The translations under genes and the position numbers were made by a program. From assembly GCA_937923405.1 (NCBI GenBank), contig CALDUY010000017.1, forward strand, positions 152,899 to 216,898: 64,000 nucleotides of DNA, read 5' to 3'. The notes beneath the pieces are model-generated. The model searched no databases, was not told the DNA's origin, and saw only the letters and a list, made by a program, of their open reading frames with translations. Of the stretch, positions 1-9,687 are shown piece by piece. Position 1 is the first letter of the stretch, and the number at the start of each line of letters is the position of its first letter. Source of the stretch: an uncultured Gemmataceae bacterium (GTDB taxonomy: Bacteria; Planctomycetota; Planctomycetia; Gemmatales; Gemmataceae).

Positions 1-2
1 TC

Positions 3-3000
3 GGCACAACGACGTATCAATCTAACGAGCGGAACCAGATCACCGTCGCCGGCCAGGCCAGCTACCTGTACGACGCCGACGGCAACCTGACCCGCGTCAC
101 CGACGACACGGGCACGACCTCCTACGGCTGGAACGTCAAGGGCCAGCTGGTCAGCGTCGTCGGCCCGACGGGGACGACGACGTATGAGTACGACGCGCTG
201 GGGAACCGCGCCGCCGTCGTCCGCAACGGCGTCCGCACCGAGTACCTGACCGACCTCGTCGGCCTGGGCAACATCGTTGGCGAGTACCAGGGCGCGACGC
301 GGACGAACTACGTCCACGGCGACGGGCTGGTCAGCCAGGTGACGGCCGGTTCGGCGGCGTACTACGACTTCGACGCGCTGGGCTCGACGGCCGGCCTTAC
401 CGGGGCGGCGGGAACCTACGTCAACCGCTACGGCTACCTGCCGTTCGGCGAGACGACGGTGCTGGCGTCGGCCCGGCACAACCCGTTCACGTACCACGGC
501 GAGGGCGGCGTACTCGACGAGGGCGGCGGGCGGTTCCACATGCGGGCGCGGTTCTACGACACGCGGGCGGGGCAGTTCCTGTCGGACGACCCGCTCGGCC
601 TGGCCGGGCTAGACTACAACTTCCGCCGGTTCGTCAACAACATGCCGACGGTCGGGACCGACCCGAGCGGGCTGTGCATCGACCTGGCCAGCGCCGTCAC
701 CAACACGCTGTACACGCTCGGCTCGTTAGGCACAGGAATTACGGGAAACGTGTACGGCGGGCGAAGCGAGGCGCTGTTCCGCATGGCCTACTTCGAGCCG
801 AGCAAGGATCTCGCGAATGCCATCGGGGACGCCGGCCACATCACCAAGGGGCTTTCCAAGGTCCTCGGAAAAGTGAGTTTCGTGACCGGGGCGGCCGCCG
901 CCGGGAGCAGTTTTCTCAACAGTTTCAACAACTTCACGAGCGGCAAGCCGGCGCATGGCCTCAAAGACCTGATCGCAGGCGGTCTCGGGGTGGCCTCGCT
1001 GTCGGGAAACCCCGTGTTCCTCGCCCTCTCCGTCGGGGCCAGCCTTGCCGACCCAGTCTTGAACGCGCTGCTCGACGAGTTCGAGCCGGCCAACGGCAAG
1101 AAGCCCAAGGGGCCGCCGAACTTTTCCAAGATCATTCGCCCGTGCGACCCCAACGACATCGTCGGCCCGGCCGGTGTCGGCGACGAGATGTATGTCGCCC
1201 TGGGCAGCCGGTTCGCCTACCAGGTGAACTTCGAGAACGACCCGGAGCAGGCCAGCGCCCCCGCCCAGGACGTGATCATCACCACCCAGCTCGACCCCGA
1301 CCTCGACTGGGCCACGTTCGCCTTCGGCCCGGTCAACTTCGGCTCGCTCACCGTCGAGGTGCCGAACAACGTCCAGGCCTACCGCACGCGGGTGGACTAC
1401 AAGAACCAGGACGGCAGCCCGCTGGACGTGGACATCGAGATGAAGCTCGACTCGGCCACCGGCCTCGTCACTTGGATCTTCCGCTCGCTCGACCCGGTGA
1501 CGGGAACGTACCCCGAGGACGCGCTGGCCGGCTTCCTGCCCGTCAACGACGTCACCAGCCGGGGCCGCGGCTACGTCACGTTCGAGGTCGCCCCGAAGGC
1601 GAACCTGACCACCGGCACGACCATCGACCAGCAGGCGAGCATCGTCTTCGACACCAACGCCCCGCTCGACACCAACATCTTCACCAACACCATCGACAGC
1701 ACGCCGCCGAGTTCGACGGTCTCGGCACCGGCGGTGTCGCTGGCGTCCAACTTCCTCGTCTCCTGGGCCGGCTCCGACGCCCATTCCGGGATCAACACCT
1801 ACACCGTCTTCGTCAGCGTCAATGGCGGGGGTTTCACGGTGTGGCAAGAGAACGTCTCAACCACCTCGGCGCTGTATCCCGGGGTCGTGGGGAACACCTA
1901 CCGCTTCTACAGCATCGCCACGGACAACGTCGGCAACGTCGAAGCGGCTCCGAGCCTGCCCGACGCCACGACACGGGTCGTAAGCTCCGCCGTCGGCTTG
2001 CGGCGCAACGGTGACAACGTCGAGCTGATCGATTCACAGACGCAGCAGGTGTTACTCGTTCGCTCGCTGAACGATCCGACCCCGTTGGTGCTGACCGGGA
2101 GCGACGACGGCTCGGAAACGCTGACGCTGAATTATGCCCACGGCGGCGCGTTCACGCTGTCGGGCGGCCTCCAGTTCCAGGCCGGGCAGGGCGGCGACGA
2201 TCGCTTCGTCCTCCTCGGCGACGGCACCGGCAAGGCCGTGGTGATTCCAGGGCTGACCACCACCTGGGCGATTCACGGCACGACGGTGCAACTGACCGGC
2301 GTCGAGGCCCAGCAGATCAGTAACGTAGCCTCCCTAGAACTGACGGCCGGACCAGGCAACGACGACTTCACGATCGATCGACCGATGCTCGGTCAGAACG
2401 TGATCAGCGGAACTGGCCTCGCGCCTCTGACGTTCTTCAATGTCCCCACACTGGTGATGAACCTCGGCGACGGCACGAACCGCGTCACGATCAACGGCGG
2501 GTTCAGCGCGGCGAGGCTGAAATTCATGACCATCCACGGCGGCACGGGCAGTGACAGCCTGCTGCACAACGCCGCTTCGCTGAAGCTACCCGTGGCTGGT
2601 GGAGCCTATCGGTTCAACGGCGGCGCGGGGGTGGATTCCGTCGGCGGCAGCGGCAACGTCAACTGGACGCTGACCGCGAACACCCTCCGCAGCAGTGCTG
2701 GCGGCACACTGACGTTCTCCAGTGTCGAACTTGGCCGACTGACCGGCGGCGCGGGCAACAACGTTCTCGATGCCAGCGCCTTCAGGGGGCGAGCCTATCT
2801 GTCTGGCGGTGCGGGCAACGACATCCTGCGCGGCTCCCGAGGCGGAAGCATCCTCCTGGGCGGAATTGGCAACGACATGCTGATCGGCGGAGCGGGCCGC
2901 GATTTGCTCCTGGGCGGACTGGGAGCCGACTCGCTCACCGGCGGCGCGGGCGAGGACATCCTGATCGGCGGCACCACCAGCAGCGACAACAGCTGGCCGC

Positions 3001-3230
3001 AGCTTGAGGCGATCCACAACGAATGGCTCCGTCGAGATCTCGCCTTCGCTGCTCGCGTGGCCCGCTTGCGCGACCAAGCGGCAGTTCGGCTCAACCGAAG
3101 CACGGTGAGCGACGATGTGTTCCGCGACGTGGCTCGTGGCGGTCCTGACGCCGACTGGTTCTGGCTGCGTCTCGTGGCGGGAGTCGTCGATTTACTCGTC
3201 GATCGCCAGGTTCCAGACCGGGTGAACTGA
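3..3230 (+). CDS. RHS-repeat protein with DUF7619-like and RTX-like C-terminal regions (5' end outside window)
   Basis: The frame is open from the left edge, so the start lies upstream. Translation opens with YD repeats ([21 protein letters not shown]) and reaches the RHS-associated core at about nt 480-670, with the hallmark [20 protein letters not shown] proteins are large secreted or surface shells, often carrying a variable C-terminal toxin. Here no toxin is recognisable. The core is followed by a small hydrophobic region, then a beta-sandwich of DUF7619 type (about nt 1140-1690, ending [20 protein letters not shown]), a fibronectin-like stretch, and five or six GGxGxDxL calcium-binding RTX-like repeats at about nt 2745-2975. 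The last 80 residues are a non-repetitive tail. Export is likely, but the signal peptide is out of view. Family assignment of the core is secure; the roles of the appended domains are inferred. Confidence 0.85.
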   Translation, partial: GTTTYQSNERNQITVAGQASYLYDADGNLTRVTDDTGTTSYGWNVKGQLVSVVGPTGTTTYEYDALGNRAAVVRNGVRTEYLTDLVGLGNIVGEYQGATRTNYVHGDGLVSQVTAGSAAYYDFDALGSTAGLTGAAGTYVNRYGYLPFGETTVLASARHNPFTYHGEGGVLDEGGGRFHMRARFYDTRAGQFLSDDPLGLAGLDYNFRRFVNNMPTVGTDPSGLCIDLASAVTNTLYTLGSLGTGITGNVYGGRSEALFRMAYFEPSKDLANAIGDAGHITKGLSKVLGKVSFVTGAAAAGSSFLNSFNNFTSGKPAHGLKDLIAGGLGVASLSGNPVFLALSVGASLADPVLNALLDEFEPANGKKPKGPPNFSKIIRPCDPNDIVGPAGVGDEMYVALGSRFAYQVNFENDPEQASAPAQDVIITTQLDPDLDWATFAFGPVNFGSLTVEVPNNVQAYRTRVDYKNQDGSPLDVDIEMKLDSATGLVTWIFRSLDPVTGTYPEDALAGFLPVNDVTSRGRGYVTFEVAPKANLTTGTTIDQQASIVFDTNAPLDTNIFTNTIDSTPPSSTVSAPAVSLASNFLVSWAGSDAHSGINTYTVFVSVNGGGFTVWQENVSTTSALYPGVVGNTYRFYSIATDNVGNVEAAPSLPDATTRVVSSAVGLRRNGDNVELIDSQTQQVLLVRSLNDPTPLVLTGSDDGSETLTLNYAHGGAFTLSGGLQFQAGQGGDDRFVLLGDGTGKAVVIPGLTTTWAIHGTTVQLTGVEAQQISNVASLELTAGPGNDDFTIDRPMLGQNVISGTGLAPLTFFNVPTLVMNLGDGTNRVTINGGFSAARLKFMTIHGGTGSDSLLHNAASLKLPVAGGAYRFNGGAGVDSVGGSGNVNWTLTANTLRSSAGGTLTFSSVELGRLTGGAGNNVLDASAFRGRAYLSGGAGNDILRGSRGGSILLGGIGNDMLIGGAGRDLLLGGLGADSLTGGAGEDILIGGTTSSDNSWPQLEAIHNEWLRRDLAFAARVARLRDQAAVRLNRSTVSDDVFRDVARGGPDADWFWLRLVAGVVDLLVDRQVPDRVN

Positions 3231-3264
3231 TTCCCTCACTCTTCAAACAGTTGGGTGTGACGCA

Positions 3265-3352
3265 AGCCGCAGGCTAAAGCCTGCGGCTACCAGTTGGGAT
3301 TGGTAGCCGTGGGCTTCAGCCCGCGCGGTGGTAGCCGTGGGCTTCAGCCCAC
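3265..3352. repeat. Cluster of three REP-like palindromes
   Basis: Three near-identical palindromes lie between the RHS gene and the convergent lipoprotein gene. The first is a perfect 11-bp inverted repeat (3265-3288, arms AGCCGCAGGCT). Two variants with the core GTGGGCTTCAGCCC follow at about 3302-3325 and 3329-3352, each led by GGTAGCC. The 18-base core CGCAGGCTAAAGCCTGCG recurs exactly at 39314-39331 and 39354-39371. The position between convergent 3' ends, short length and clustering fit a REP/BIME-type element. Confidence 0.75.
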
Positions 3353-3391
3353 GTCCCGCCACCACACCATCTGGAGAAGCGCTCGAACAAC

Positions 3392-3832
3392 TCACTCTAA
3401 CTCGATGTTATAGGTATTTTCTCCTGCGGTGACGGTGAACTCCAGGCCGGAGGTCTTCGGATCGGCGTACTTCGCGGGAATGGTGTCGTCGTCCTTGCCT
3501 TTTCCCTTGGGCTTGGCTTTAGCCTTGTCCGCCTTGATCTTGTCGTCCTTGTCTTTGGGCAGCTCAAAGTCACCGAACGGTTGAATGAAAATCTTGCAGG
3601 TGCCTACAGGAACACCGGCAACGGAATACTTGCCGTCGGCGATCGGGCCAGTGATTACTCGTCGCTTGCTGGTAGGATGAGCGAAGGAAATCAGCCCTTT
3701 GGCCACGGGATTACCCTTGAGTTTGACCTCACCAGAGACCGACCCCGTCGACTCTCCGCAACCGACGAGGGGCAAAGCGATCAGACAGGTGAACGCAACT
3801 GCCAAACCCCTCAACCAGGGGAATGAATACAT
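3392..3832 (-). CDS. Small lipoprotein with carboxypeptidase-regulatory-like fold
   Basis: The product has about 146 residues. It starts with a short charged segment, a hydrophobic stretch and a lipobox (LVGC) that predicts lipid attachment. A beta-rich region GSVSGEVKLKGNPVAKGLISF resembles the carboxypeptidase-regulatory-like domains of many planctomycete lipoproteins. It is followed by a Lys/Asp-rich linker and a short C-terminal beta segment. I chose the ATG at 3832 because AGGAG lies about 8 bases upstream and the signal peptide starts there; an upstream in-frame start at 3889 would add 19 residues without a signal-like character. It follows the DUF1559 gene on the same strand, a common planctomycete pairing. 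The specific role is unknown. Confidence 0.75.
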   Translation of the reverse strand: MYSFPWLRGLAVAFTCLIALPLVGCGESTGSVSGEVKLKGNPVAKGLISFAHPTSKRRVITGPIADGKYSVAGVPVGTCKIFIQPFGDFELPKDKDDKIKADKAKAKPKGKGKDDDTIPAKYADPKTSGLEFTVTAGENTYNIELE

Positions 3833-3935
3833 GGCTAAGGCTCCTGGAGGGAAAACAAAGTTGGCGTGAAGACTCCTGAGAATCTCCACGCCGTGTTTAG
3901 TATGTCATTCTGCCGAAGTCTGGCAATAGGCGAGA

Positions 3936-4847
3936 TTAGTAGTCGCCGACAATGTCGCCGGCTGCGGGAGTCAACAAAGCCCACCAGACACCAGGATCAA
4001 CTTCAGGAGCGATCATCTGAATGCTGCCATCGGCGAGACAGACATTGGTACCACCCGTGAAACTGGCATGAGCAATAAAGCAAGCCGGACGGTCGTTGAG
4101 ATTGGCGGAATTCAATCGAGGACGATACTGGAATCTCGCTGCGCCACCAATCGCCGGAGCTCGTGCAATGATCGGAGCATCCTCGACGGCATGCAATCGT
4201 GGAGTCCAGGCCCACAATTGAGGATGAGGTCCGGTCGGTGGGTTGACCAACAGATTCATGCACTGAGAGATCTTTTCGGCAAAAAGGATGGTGCTGGAAG
4301 CGCCGTCGGTGAACGTGGAACTCATGTTGGGAGAACCAGTGAAACCGTTGGTCACCGGATCGCCGAAGACCTGGAAGTTCGCTGCGTAACTGGTCAATCC
4401 CCAACTTCCCGCTGGAGTAGTAGGTAGACTAACCGACCCATTGCCGTAGCCTTCATCGACCGGCGAACGGAAACCTTTCATGGGGTAGCCACCCGCCAAG
4501 TCGCCAGGACCAAATAGCCCTGCCCCAGCGCCGAGGTTTTTGAATACTTGTTCTTGTTCGAGATAGGGCAGGATAGCCACGAAAACCGAAGTCTCCGTCG
4601 GAGTCGCCCCAATGGCACCAAGCCGATACAGCGGTGGTAGTTTGCCCTTCCGCTGCGTGGCATAGTTGGTGATCGCTAGGCCCATCTGCTTGAGGTTGTT
4701 CTGCGATTCTAGACGAGCTGCTGCTTCGCGGACTTTCTGAACGGCAGGCAGTAGCAGGCCGATCAGGACGGCGATGATGGCAATGACAACCAACAATTCG
4801 ATTAGCGTAAACCCTTGGGATCGGCGTCTTTGAGCCAAGCGCACCAT
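3936..4847 (-). CDS. DUF1559 prepilin-like (type II pseudopilin) protein
   Basis: The 303-residue product begins with a short basic leader and the type IV prepilin motif [20 protein letters not shown], in which cleavage after Gly and N-methylation of Phe are expected. The hydrophobic helix runs to about residue 34 and is followed by the DUF1559 body. The C-terminus carries the [10 protein letters not shown] segment typical of this family. DUF1559 proteins are strongly expanded in Planctomycetes and are thought to be pseudopilin-like surface or secretion components, but their function is not established. GAGGG lies about 8 bases before the ATG. Downstream on the same strand is a small lipoprotein gene, probably co-transcribed. 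Confidence 0.9.
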   Translation of the reverse strand: MVRLAQRRRSQGFTLIELLVVIAIIAVLIGLLLPAVQKVREAAARLESQNNLKQMGLAITNYATQRKGKLPPLYRLGAIGATPTETSVFVAILPYLEQEQVFKNLGAGAGLFGPGDLAGGYPMKGFRSPVDEGYGNGSVSLPTTPAGSWGLTSYAANFQVFGDPVTNGFTGSPNMSSTFTDGASSTILFAEKISQCMNLLVNPPTGPHPQLWAWTPRLHAVEDAPIIARAPAIGGAARFQYRPRLNSANLNDRPACFIAHASFTGGTNVCLADGSIQMIAPEVDPGVWWALLTPAAGDIVGDY

Positions 4848-5135
4848 AAATGTACCCTCATGAGCCGTGGTGGTTACAAGTTAGGAATTGGTCTGGCCCC
4901 TCCGGCACTGCCTGGCGGCGGTGAAATGTGGCGCGTTTCGTTCCGGAGATCGGCACCCCTCAGCTTCTCAATGTAGTGTAACCAGGTGTCCGCGTCAAGC
5001 GTCCGGCAAGCCGCCTCGCTGATTTTTCTCCACTGTTATAGTCGCTTTCTCCTTTTCTTCTCATGACTCACTCATGACGGTTTAATGAATCAACAACTAT
5101 AGATACCTGTGCCAGGATGAAGAGAGTCTCTCTAC

Positions 5136-6134
5136 TTGCTGGTGGTATTCCCCTGGACCGTCGCCCTCACAGGAGAGAGTTTCGTGCTGGATCCAACGTC
5201 ATTCACGACACTATACATCTGGCTGGGAGTTGGGGTGACGGCGTTGGTGCTGGGCGCGTTTTGCCTGCTAATCCCGGCTCGTCGTCGAACCGCATCTGCA
5301 CGTCCTTGGTTGATGCCGCTGCTCAGTGCAGTGGCTCTGGGAATAATGTCCGGCGTCTTGGCCCTGACCTGGTCCATTGAGGCAGCCATTCCAGTTTCGC
5401 TCACGGTCGTGCTGGCTCTGGTGCTGACAGCTTTTCGTACCTCTATTCCGGGACGGTTGATTCACGCACTGGTTCGATCGGCCGAGAAGCCTTCCATTCA
5501 GGCCGCGGCCATTCTGGCCTTCGGGGCAGGAATCCTCGCTTGGCAGGTCTGGGCACTCAAACACGAGCTGGAGCAGGAACTGAGCGAAGCCGATCGCCAC
5601 ATGGCTGCTCTAGTCATGCCCGATCTGAAGCCCCTGGAGCAGTACGTTTCTCTCACCGATCAAGGAGCAGTGATCCCTCTGTGGCAGATGGTGGATGGCA
5701 TGTCCGATGAAGAGGAAGCCGAGCGGTATCTGCGCCAATCTAAATATGAGATGAAGTTAATCCAGACCGATGGTCCGGATCCGCGCTACAACTGTCACGG
5801 CTGGGTTTTCACCGGAGGTAAAGCGTGGATCCGTGGCAGCAACGTCGACCAGATTCTCCGCGAACATGAGTATGTCGTGGTGACCAATCCCTCTCCGGGC
5901 GACATCGCGGTTTATCGCAATGACTCTGGCGAAGTGACGCATACGGCTCTGGTTCGTGGTCGTGGGGAAAACGGCACGCTGATTCTGGAAAGCAAGTGGG
6001 GCAAGCTCGGCCGCTATATCCACACCCACGATCAGCACGCTTACAGCGTCTACGCCTGTACCTTCTACAGCACGGCACGCGCAAGCCACCTGCTCAACAC
6101 CGAGCTAGCCGCAGTCCATGCCGCGAGTAATTGA
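5136..6134 (+). CDS. Membrane-anchored protein with a possible cysteine-peptidase-like domain
   Basis: The 332-residue product has about four hydrophobic segments in its first 140 residues, then a cytoplasmic or periplasmic domain. That domain contains YNCHGWVF (around residue 216), then PSPGDIAVYR, VTHTALVRG and LILESKWG. A conserved Cys followed about 55 residues later by a His in a beta-strand, with a GD turn between, is what NlpC/P60- and CHAP-like papain-fold enzymes show. This assignment is an inference from pattern only. The frame opens after a TGA at 5118-5120, so the first usable start is the TTG at 5136; no strong ribosome site precedes it. Substrate and partner are unknown. Confidence 0.6.
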   Translation: MLVVFPWTVALTGESFVLDPTSFTTLYIWLGVGVTALVLGAFCLLIPARRRTASARPWLMPLLSAVALGIMSGVLALTWSIEAAIPVSLTVVLALVLTAFRTSIPGRLIHALVRSAEKPSIQAAAILAFGAGILAWQVWALKHELEQELSEADRHMAALVMPDLKPLEQYVSLTDQGAVIPLWQMVDGMSDEEEAERYLRQSKYEMKLIQTDGPDPRYNCHGWVFTGGKAWIRGSNVDQILREHEYVVVTNPSPGDIAVYRNDSGEVTHTALVRGRGENGTLILESKWGKLGRYIHTHDQHAYSVYACTFYSTARASHLLNTELAAVHAASN

Positions 6135-6198
6135 TGAGGGCTGCTGGCGAGGATTCCACCTGCCGCGACTTTCCTCTCGTTCTGACTAGCTTCAACCC

Positions 6199-6228
6199 TT
6201 GCCGGTCCCCCGGATCTCTGGGTACGAT
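6199..6228 (+). promoter_or_regulatory. Candidate sigma-70-type promoter for the DUF6580-like gene
   Basis: TTGCCG (6199-6204) and TACGAT (6223-6228) are separated by 18 bases. Transcription would start near 6235, about 26 bases before the ATG at 6261. This would disfavour the upstream GTG at 6243 as translation start. Confidence 0.4.
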
Positions 6229-6260
6229 GGGATTATTGTTCCGTGCAGGTTGGAGATGAC

Positions 6261-6851
6261 ATGCAGAAAACGAGCGAAACTCGCCTGACACTGGCCTATG
6301 TAGCGTTGCTGGCCGTTCTGGTCGTGGTCTACAAACTGATTCCACGTTATCTGAACGTCGGCGAAATCGGCTGGAACCTCGTCTCTGTTGGTGCCCTGGG
6401 CTTGTTCATCGGCTCACGGGTGCGTACCTCGTGGGCCTATTTCGTGCCGATCGGGGCTATGTTCGTGGCCGATTTGCTGCTCATTCCGCCCTTGCGTGCC
6501 CTGGGATACTCCTCGATCGACAGTAGCACGCCGTTCACCTATCTGGGCTTCGCGTTGTACGTCGTGGCGGGCCGCTTGGTGGGCCAAAAGGAACTAGCTC
6601 CGGCCAAGATCGCCGGTTCCTCTGTCCTGGGCAGTCTGCTGTTTTTCGTGGTGAGCAACTTTGGCTCGTGGGTGGCTAATCCCGCCTATCCGCGCTCCCT
6701 AGCCGGGCTGATCCAGTGCTATCTTGCTGGCGTGCCGTTCTACTTTAATACGCTGATGAGCGATCTGATCTTTCCTGCCGTGTTTTTCGGCTGCCACGCC
6801 CTCTTACTCCGCACCGTCAGCACGACGGAAGAGGTGGAGCAACTCTCATGA
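6261..6851 (+). CDS. DUF6580-like integral membrane protein
   Basis: A 196-residue protein with about five or six hydrophobic helices and the pattern WNLVSVGALGLFIGSR, followed by FGSWVANPAYPRSLAGLIQC near the C-terminal third. This matches the DUF6580 family, which resembles substrate-binding S components of ECF transporters. No transport substrate is known. The ATG at 6261 was preferred over the GTG at 6243 because GGAG lies 6 bases before it. The stop codon overlaps the start of the YciI-like gene (ATGA), so the two are translationally coupled. Confidence 0.7.
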   Translation: MQKTSETRLTLAYVALLAVLVVVYKLIPRYLNVGEIGWNLVSVGALGLFIGSRVRTSWAYFVPIGAMFVADLLLIPPLRALGYSSIDSSTPFTYLGFALYVVAGRLVGQKELAPAKIAGSSVLGSLLFFVVSNFGSWVANPAYPRSLAGLIQCYLAGVPFYFNTLMSDLIFPAVFFGCHALLLRTVSTTEEVEQLS

Positions 6852-7138
6852 AGTTCGCCGCCCTCATCGAGTACATCTGCGACGAGGCCCGCATCAACGA
6901 GGTGCGTCCGCGGCATCGCCAGTATCTCCGTCGATTGCTCGACGAAGGGAAACTGGCCGTGTCGGGGCCGTTCACCGATGGCTGGGGCGCGTTGATCGTT
7001 TACGAGGCCAACACCGCGGAAGAGGCCGAGGCGTACCTACAGGCCGATCCCTTCCATCAGGCCGGCATCTTTGTCCGCTGGACAATCCGCCCGTGGAACA
7101 CGGTGATGGCTAATCGCGAGCTGTTCTCAACGGACTGA
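6848..7138 (+). CDS. YciI-like (YCII-related) protein
   Basis: The 96-residue product has the YCII alpha-beta ferredoxin-like pattern: an N-terminal strand KFAALIEY, a central RPRHRQYLRRLLDEGKLAVSG with the conserved His (HRQYL) and GPF turn, and a C-terminal AEAYLQADPFHQAGIF. Family members are small cytoplasmic proteins, some with dehalogenase-like or putative enzymatic function, most uncharacterised. The start overlaps the stop of the upstream membrane gene by four bases, and the stop is only 8 bases from the end of the convergent methyltransferase gene. Confidence 0.85.
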   Translation: MKFAALIEYICDEARINEVRPRHRQYLRRLLDEGKLAVSGPFTDGWGALIVYEANTAEEAEAYLQADPFHQAGIFVRWTIRPWNTVMANRELFSTD

Positions 7139-7146
7139 GCGAGGCT

Positions 7147-7878
7147 TCAAGCGGCGAGTGGACGGCGACGCGCGGGTCGCGGTTTGCGCAGTGTCACCGT
7201 GAAATAGAGTCTACCCCATCCCGGACCTATTTTCTCTAGAAGCCAGTCGGTCAGCAAGGCTAACTCTTGCGTCCACTTCGAGAAGTGGAAGTAGTTCGGC
7301 GAAGCATAACGGCGAATCTGCTCCAGCACCAGGCCCGCTCTTCGGCTGGCTCGCCGAAGGCTCTCTTCCGTGTTCATCCGATACAGGGCTGGGAATGTGT
7401 CTTCATAGGCTCGCCCATATAACTTTCGCACCAGGAATTGGTTGAAGGAGTGCGGCAACAGGCCAATCGCACGACGAATCCAGGTGACGTAGTGCTTAGC
7501 ACTGACGGTGTGGCCGATGAAGACGCCGCCGGGACGCAGCACTCGTTCGACCTCGCGAAGAAAGCGAACCGGGTCGACGACGTGTTCCAGCACCATGACT
7601 GAGCTGACGATGTCGAAGTGGCGATTAGGGAAAGGGATCTCACCATTAGGACCAAGTGGACGAAACCACTCGGGATACTGAAGGCGGGAGTGGGCGTGAA
7701 AGTCAGTGCCCCAGACTTCGCGCTCGGCCCAACGATAACGGGCCATCTCGTGGTTGGCACCACACCCCAAGTCGAGCATCCGTCCTCGGTAGGGTTGATG
7801 GGGCTCAACGGTGCGGTGGAACCCTTCTTCGTGGTGTAGCTCGTTGGGAAAATATCGGAGAACCGCCTCCCAGGACAT
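7147..7878 (-). CDS. Class I SAM-dependent methyltransferase
   Basis: The 243-residue product contains the class I methyltransferase motif I LDLGCGANHEMARY (SAM binding), an acidic residue at the end of strand beta-2 (GTDFHAH), the motif FDIVSSVMVLEHV and the post-motif LREVERVLRPGGVFIGHT, as in the Methyltransf_11 / UbiE-like group. The substrate cannot be read from the sequence. The ATG at 7878 was chosen because AGGAGGGAG lies about 5 bases upstream; the longer frame to 7905 adds nine non-conserved residues. The gene runs convergently to the YciI-like gene. Confidence 0.85.
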   Translation of the reverse strand: MSWEAVLRYFPNELHHEEGFHRTVEPHQPYRGRMLDLGCGANHEMARYRWAEREVWGTDFHAHSRLQYPEWFRPLGPNGEIPFPNRHFDIVSSVMVLEHVVDPVRFLREVERVLRPGGVFIGHTVSAKHYVTWIRRAIGLLPHSFNQFLVRKLYGRAYEDTFPALYRMNTEESLRRASRRAGLVLEQIRRYASPNYFHFSKWTQELALLTDWLLEKIGPGWGRLYFTVTLRKPRPARRRPLAA

Positions 7879-7912
7879 TGACTCCCTCCTGGAGCAATCT
7901 GTCACCGGAACC

Positions 7913-9325
7913 CTAACGTCCGGCTCGCCGGCGCGGGAACAGATGATCGTAGATCGTGGCTTCTAGCTCGTACATCGTCTGAGGATCGATCCCCTCGGCA
8001 CGGTAGAGAATCTTGCCATTTTCATCGAGCAGAATCATGGTGGGATAATAGTGTTGTTCGAGTTGCTCGGCGAGCGGACATTTGCCCGGGCCTCCACCTC
8101 CGAATAGCAGGCGATACTGGAAGGTCAGATTCAGTCGTTGCAAAGCCTTTTCCAGAGCCTGCTGCTTCTCTTGCAGGGTGCCCTTCTCGTAGGCCACGCC
8201 AAGAATCTCCAGCCCGTGCCGATGATACTTCGTGTGCAGCTTGTTCAGATGAGGAATTCCCTCGATGCACGGACGGCAGCGTGTGTGCCATAGATCGATG
8301 AGTACCAATTTGCCCTTGCGATCCTTGGCTAGTTCGTACACCTCACCAGTCGAAGCATAAAGGGCAAAATTAACGACCCGCCCACCGACACGCACACAGG
8401 AAGGAACCGGAGTAGCGGTGGCAGGAAGATCGCGTCGGGCGGTGTCGGACGGCGGGGCCTCTTCTGGCGTGGCGGACGAACTGTCCGGCGGCGGAGGCGG
8501 TGGCATGACGTTGTTGCTGGGCTTCTCGGGAACGTGTTCCCGACCAGGGGTGGTCGGCACATTCACCCGTGGAGCTTCTCGATGAAACTCGCCCGTGGAG
8601 CCGCGATCGGCGATCGCCGACGGATCAACTGTCGTGGTTACCGGAGGCGGAACGGGATGATGCGCCTCACCGCTGGGCGCGGGGCTGGTAATCCCGGAAG
8701 CTGGAATCTTGATCGGGGCACCAATCGAGGCTGCCGGTTCCGACGAACGCGGCGTCGGAGTAGCCTCTTGTTCGGTGACTTCCTCGTTCAACCAGATGGC
8801 CACTCGCACGTTGGGGGGCACCACCCGGGCTGAGCCGATCATCGTTCGCTCGCCCTCTTTGACTCGGGCGACGAGTTTGTAGGTACGACCGGCTTCCAGG
8901 CCGCTGATGTCGAAGTAACCATCCCGGTTGGCCAATACCGAGAGCGGAGCAGCGTCGTCGTGATTCGACTCCAGATCGATCACTTGGATGACTGCTCCGG
9001 GACGCAGTTTGCTTTCCTGATCCAAAATTCGCCCAGCCAGCACCCCTTCGCGTCGCGTGGGGCCGCTCGAGGCTAGCGCGCCGGTATCCGGAGTTGAGCT
9101 AGGAACACTAACAGTGGCTCGGTCGTTGTTCGCAGTGGTGGTTGGAGTACCCATGAACGGGACGGGAGCGTTGTTGCTCGACGTGCGCGAGAACAACCCC
9201 CCGCGACTGCTGGAGTTCTTGCAGCCGGCCATTAGTAGGCATAGAGCGAGAACGCTGATGCCAAGTAGTTTGCGCACGGCCTGGACCTCGATCTTGAGAC
9301 GGGTGTAGGCGACGATCGGCCTCAC
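7913..9325 (-). CDS. Lipoprotein with carboxypeptidase-regulatory-like and thioredoxin-like domains
   Basis: This product of up to 470 residues starts with a lipoprotein signal ending LLMAGC. A beta-sandwich domain of carboxypeptidase-regulatory type lies at about residues 90-175 (GRILDQESKLRPGAVIQVID). A long Pro/Ser/Thr linker follows, then a redoxin domain from about residue 315 with the active site WHTRCRPC and the cis-Pro region YYPTMILLDENGKILYR. It resembles TlpA/ResA-type thiol-disulfide reductases, which act outside the cytoplasm. The start is uncertain: GTG at 9325 opens the frame, but a GTG at 9277 would place the signal peptide closer to the N-terminus. The gene lies immediately upstream of the methyltransferase gene on the same strand. 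Confidence 0.8.
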   Translation of the reverse strand: MRPIVAYTRLKIEVQAVRKLLGISVLALCLLMAGCKNSSSRGGLFSRTSSNNAPVPFMGTPTTTANNDRATVSVPSSTPDTGALASSGPTRREGVLAGRILDQESKLRPGAVIQVIDLESNHDDAAPLSVLANRDGYFDISGLEAGRTYKLVARVKEGERTMIGSARVVPPNVRVAIWLNEEVTEQEATPTPRSSEPAASIGAPIKIPASGITSPAPSGEAHHPVPPPVTTTVDPSAIADRGSTGEFHREAPRVNVPTTPGREHVPEKPSNNVMPPPPPPDSSSATPEEAPPSDTARRDLPATATPVPSCVRVGGRVVNFALYASTGEVYELAKDRKGKLVLIDLWHTRCRPCIEGIPHLNKLHTKYHRHGLEILGVAYEKGTLQEKQQALEKALQRLNLTFQYRLLFGGGGPGKCPLAEQLEQHYYPTMILLDENGKILYRAEGIDPQTMYELEATIYDHLFPRRRAGR

Positions 9326-9603
9326 GACGTTCGTCCCGTCCTAGGAAGCCTGGCCAAATAGACTGGACACGGTGGCCAAGCTCGCTTCCATATTCGATCA
9401 CCTCGCAAGCCGAACAACTATTCCCTCAGTCGAAGTTCACGTCAAGGCGATCTGGCGCGGGCAACGACTGTGTTCGGTCGCTCCGATCCGCGAATCTAGG
9501 CTGGACAGGTAAAATCACTCTAATCGTTGGAGATTGCCCAGAGATCTCGTCTTGTTTGCCGACCCGCTAAAAGGGTATAGCCAAGTAAGCCAGAGCGGTT
9601 TGC

Positions 9604-9632
9604 TTGACGCTGTGAATATAGCCAGCTATGGT
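9604..9632 (+). promoter_or_regulatory. Candidate sigma-70-type promoter of the dksA-like/lspA unit
   Basis: TTGACG (9604-9609) and TATGGT (9627-9632) are 17 bases apart. The predicted transcript start near 9640 favours the ATG at 9688 as the start of the zinc-finger gene, because the upstream ATG codons at 9628 and 9649 would be untranscribed or leaderless. The rest of 9326-9603 shows nothing I can identify. Confidence 0.45.
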
Positions 9633-9687
9633 GGAGATTTGGGTCGTAATGACAAACACAGTTCTCCTGCGCAATTCGAGAACGGCG

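Noticed and set aside
726..1847. Reverse and alternative forward open frames in the RHS gene
   Set aside because: They have low-complexity Arg/Gly/Asp-rich translation without motifs and coincide with GC-rich third positions of the RHS frame.
5117..5380. ATG-started frame overlapping the start of the NCHGW membrane protein
   Set aside because: It lacks the hydrophobic helices and runs out of frame with the conserved domain; a frameshift joining the two is possible but not needed.
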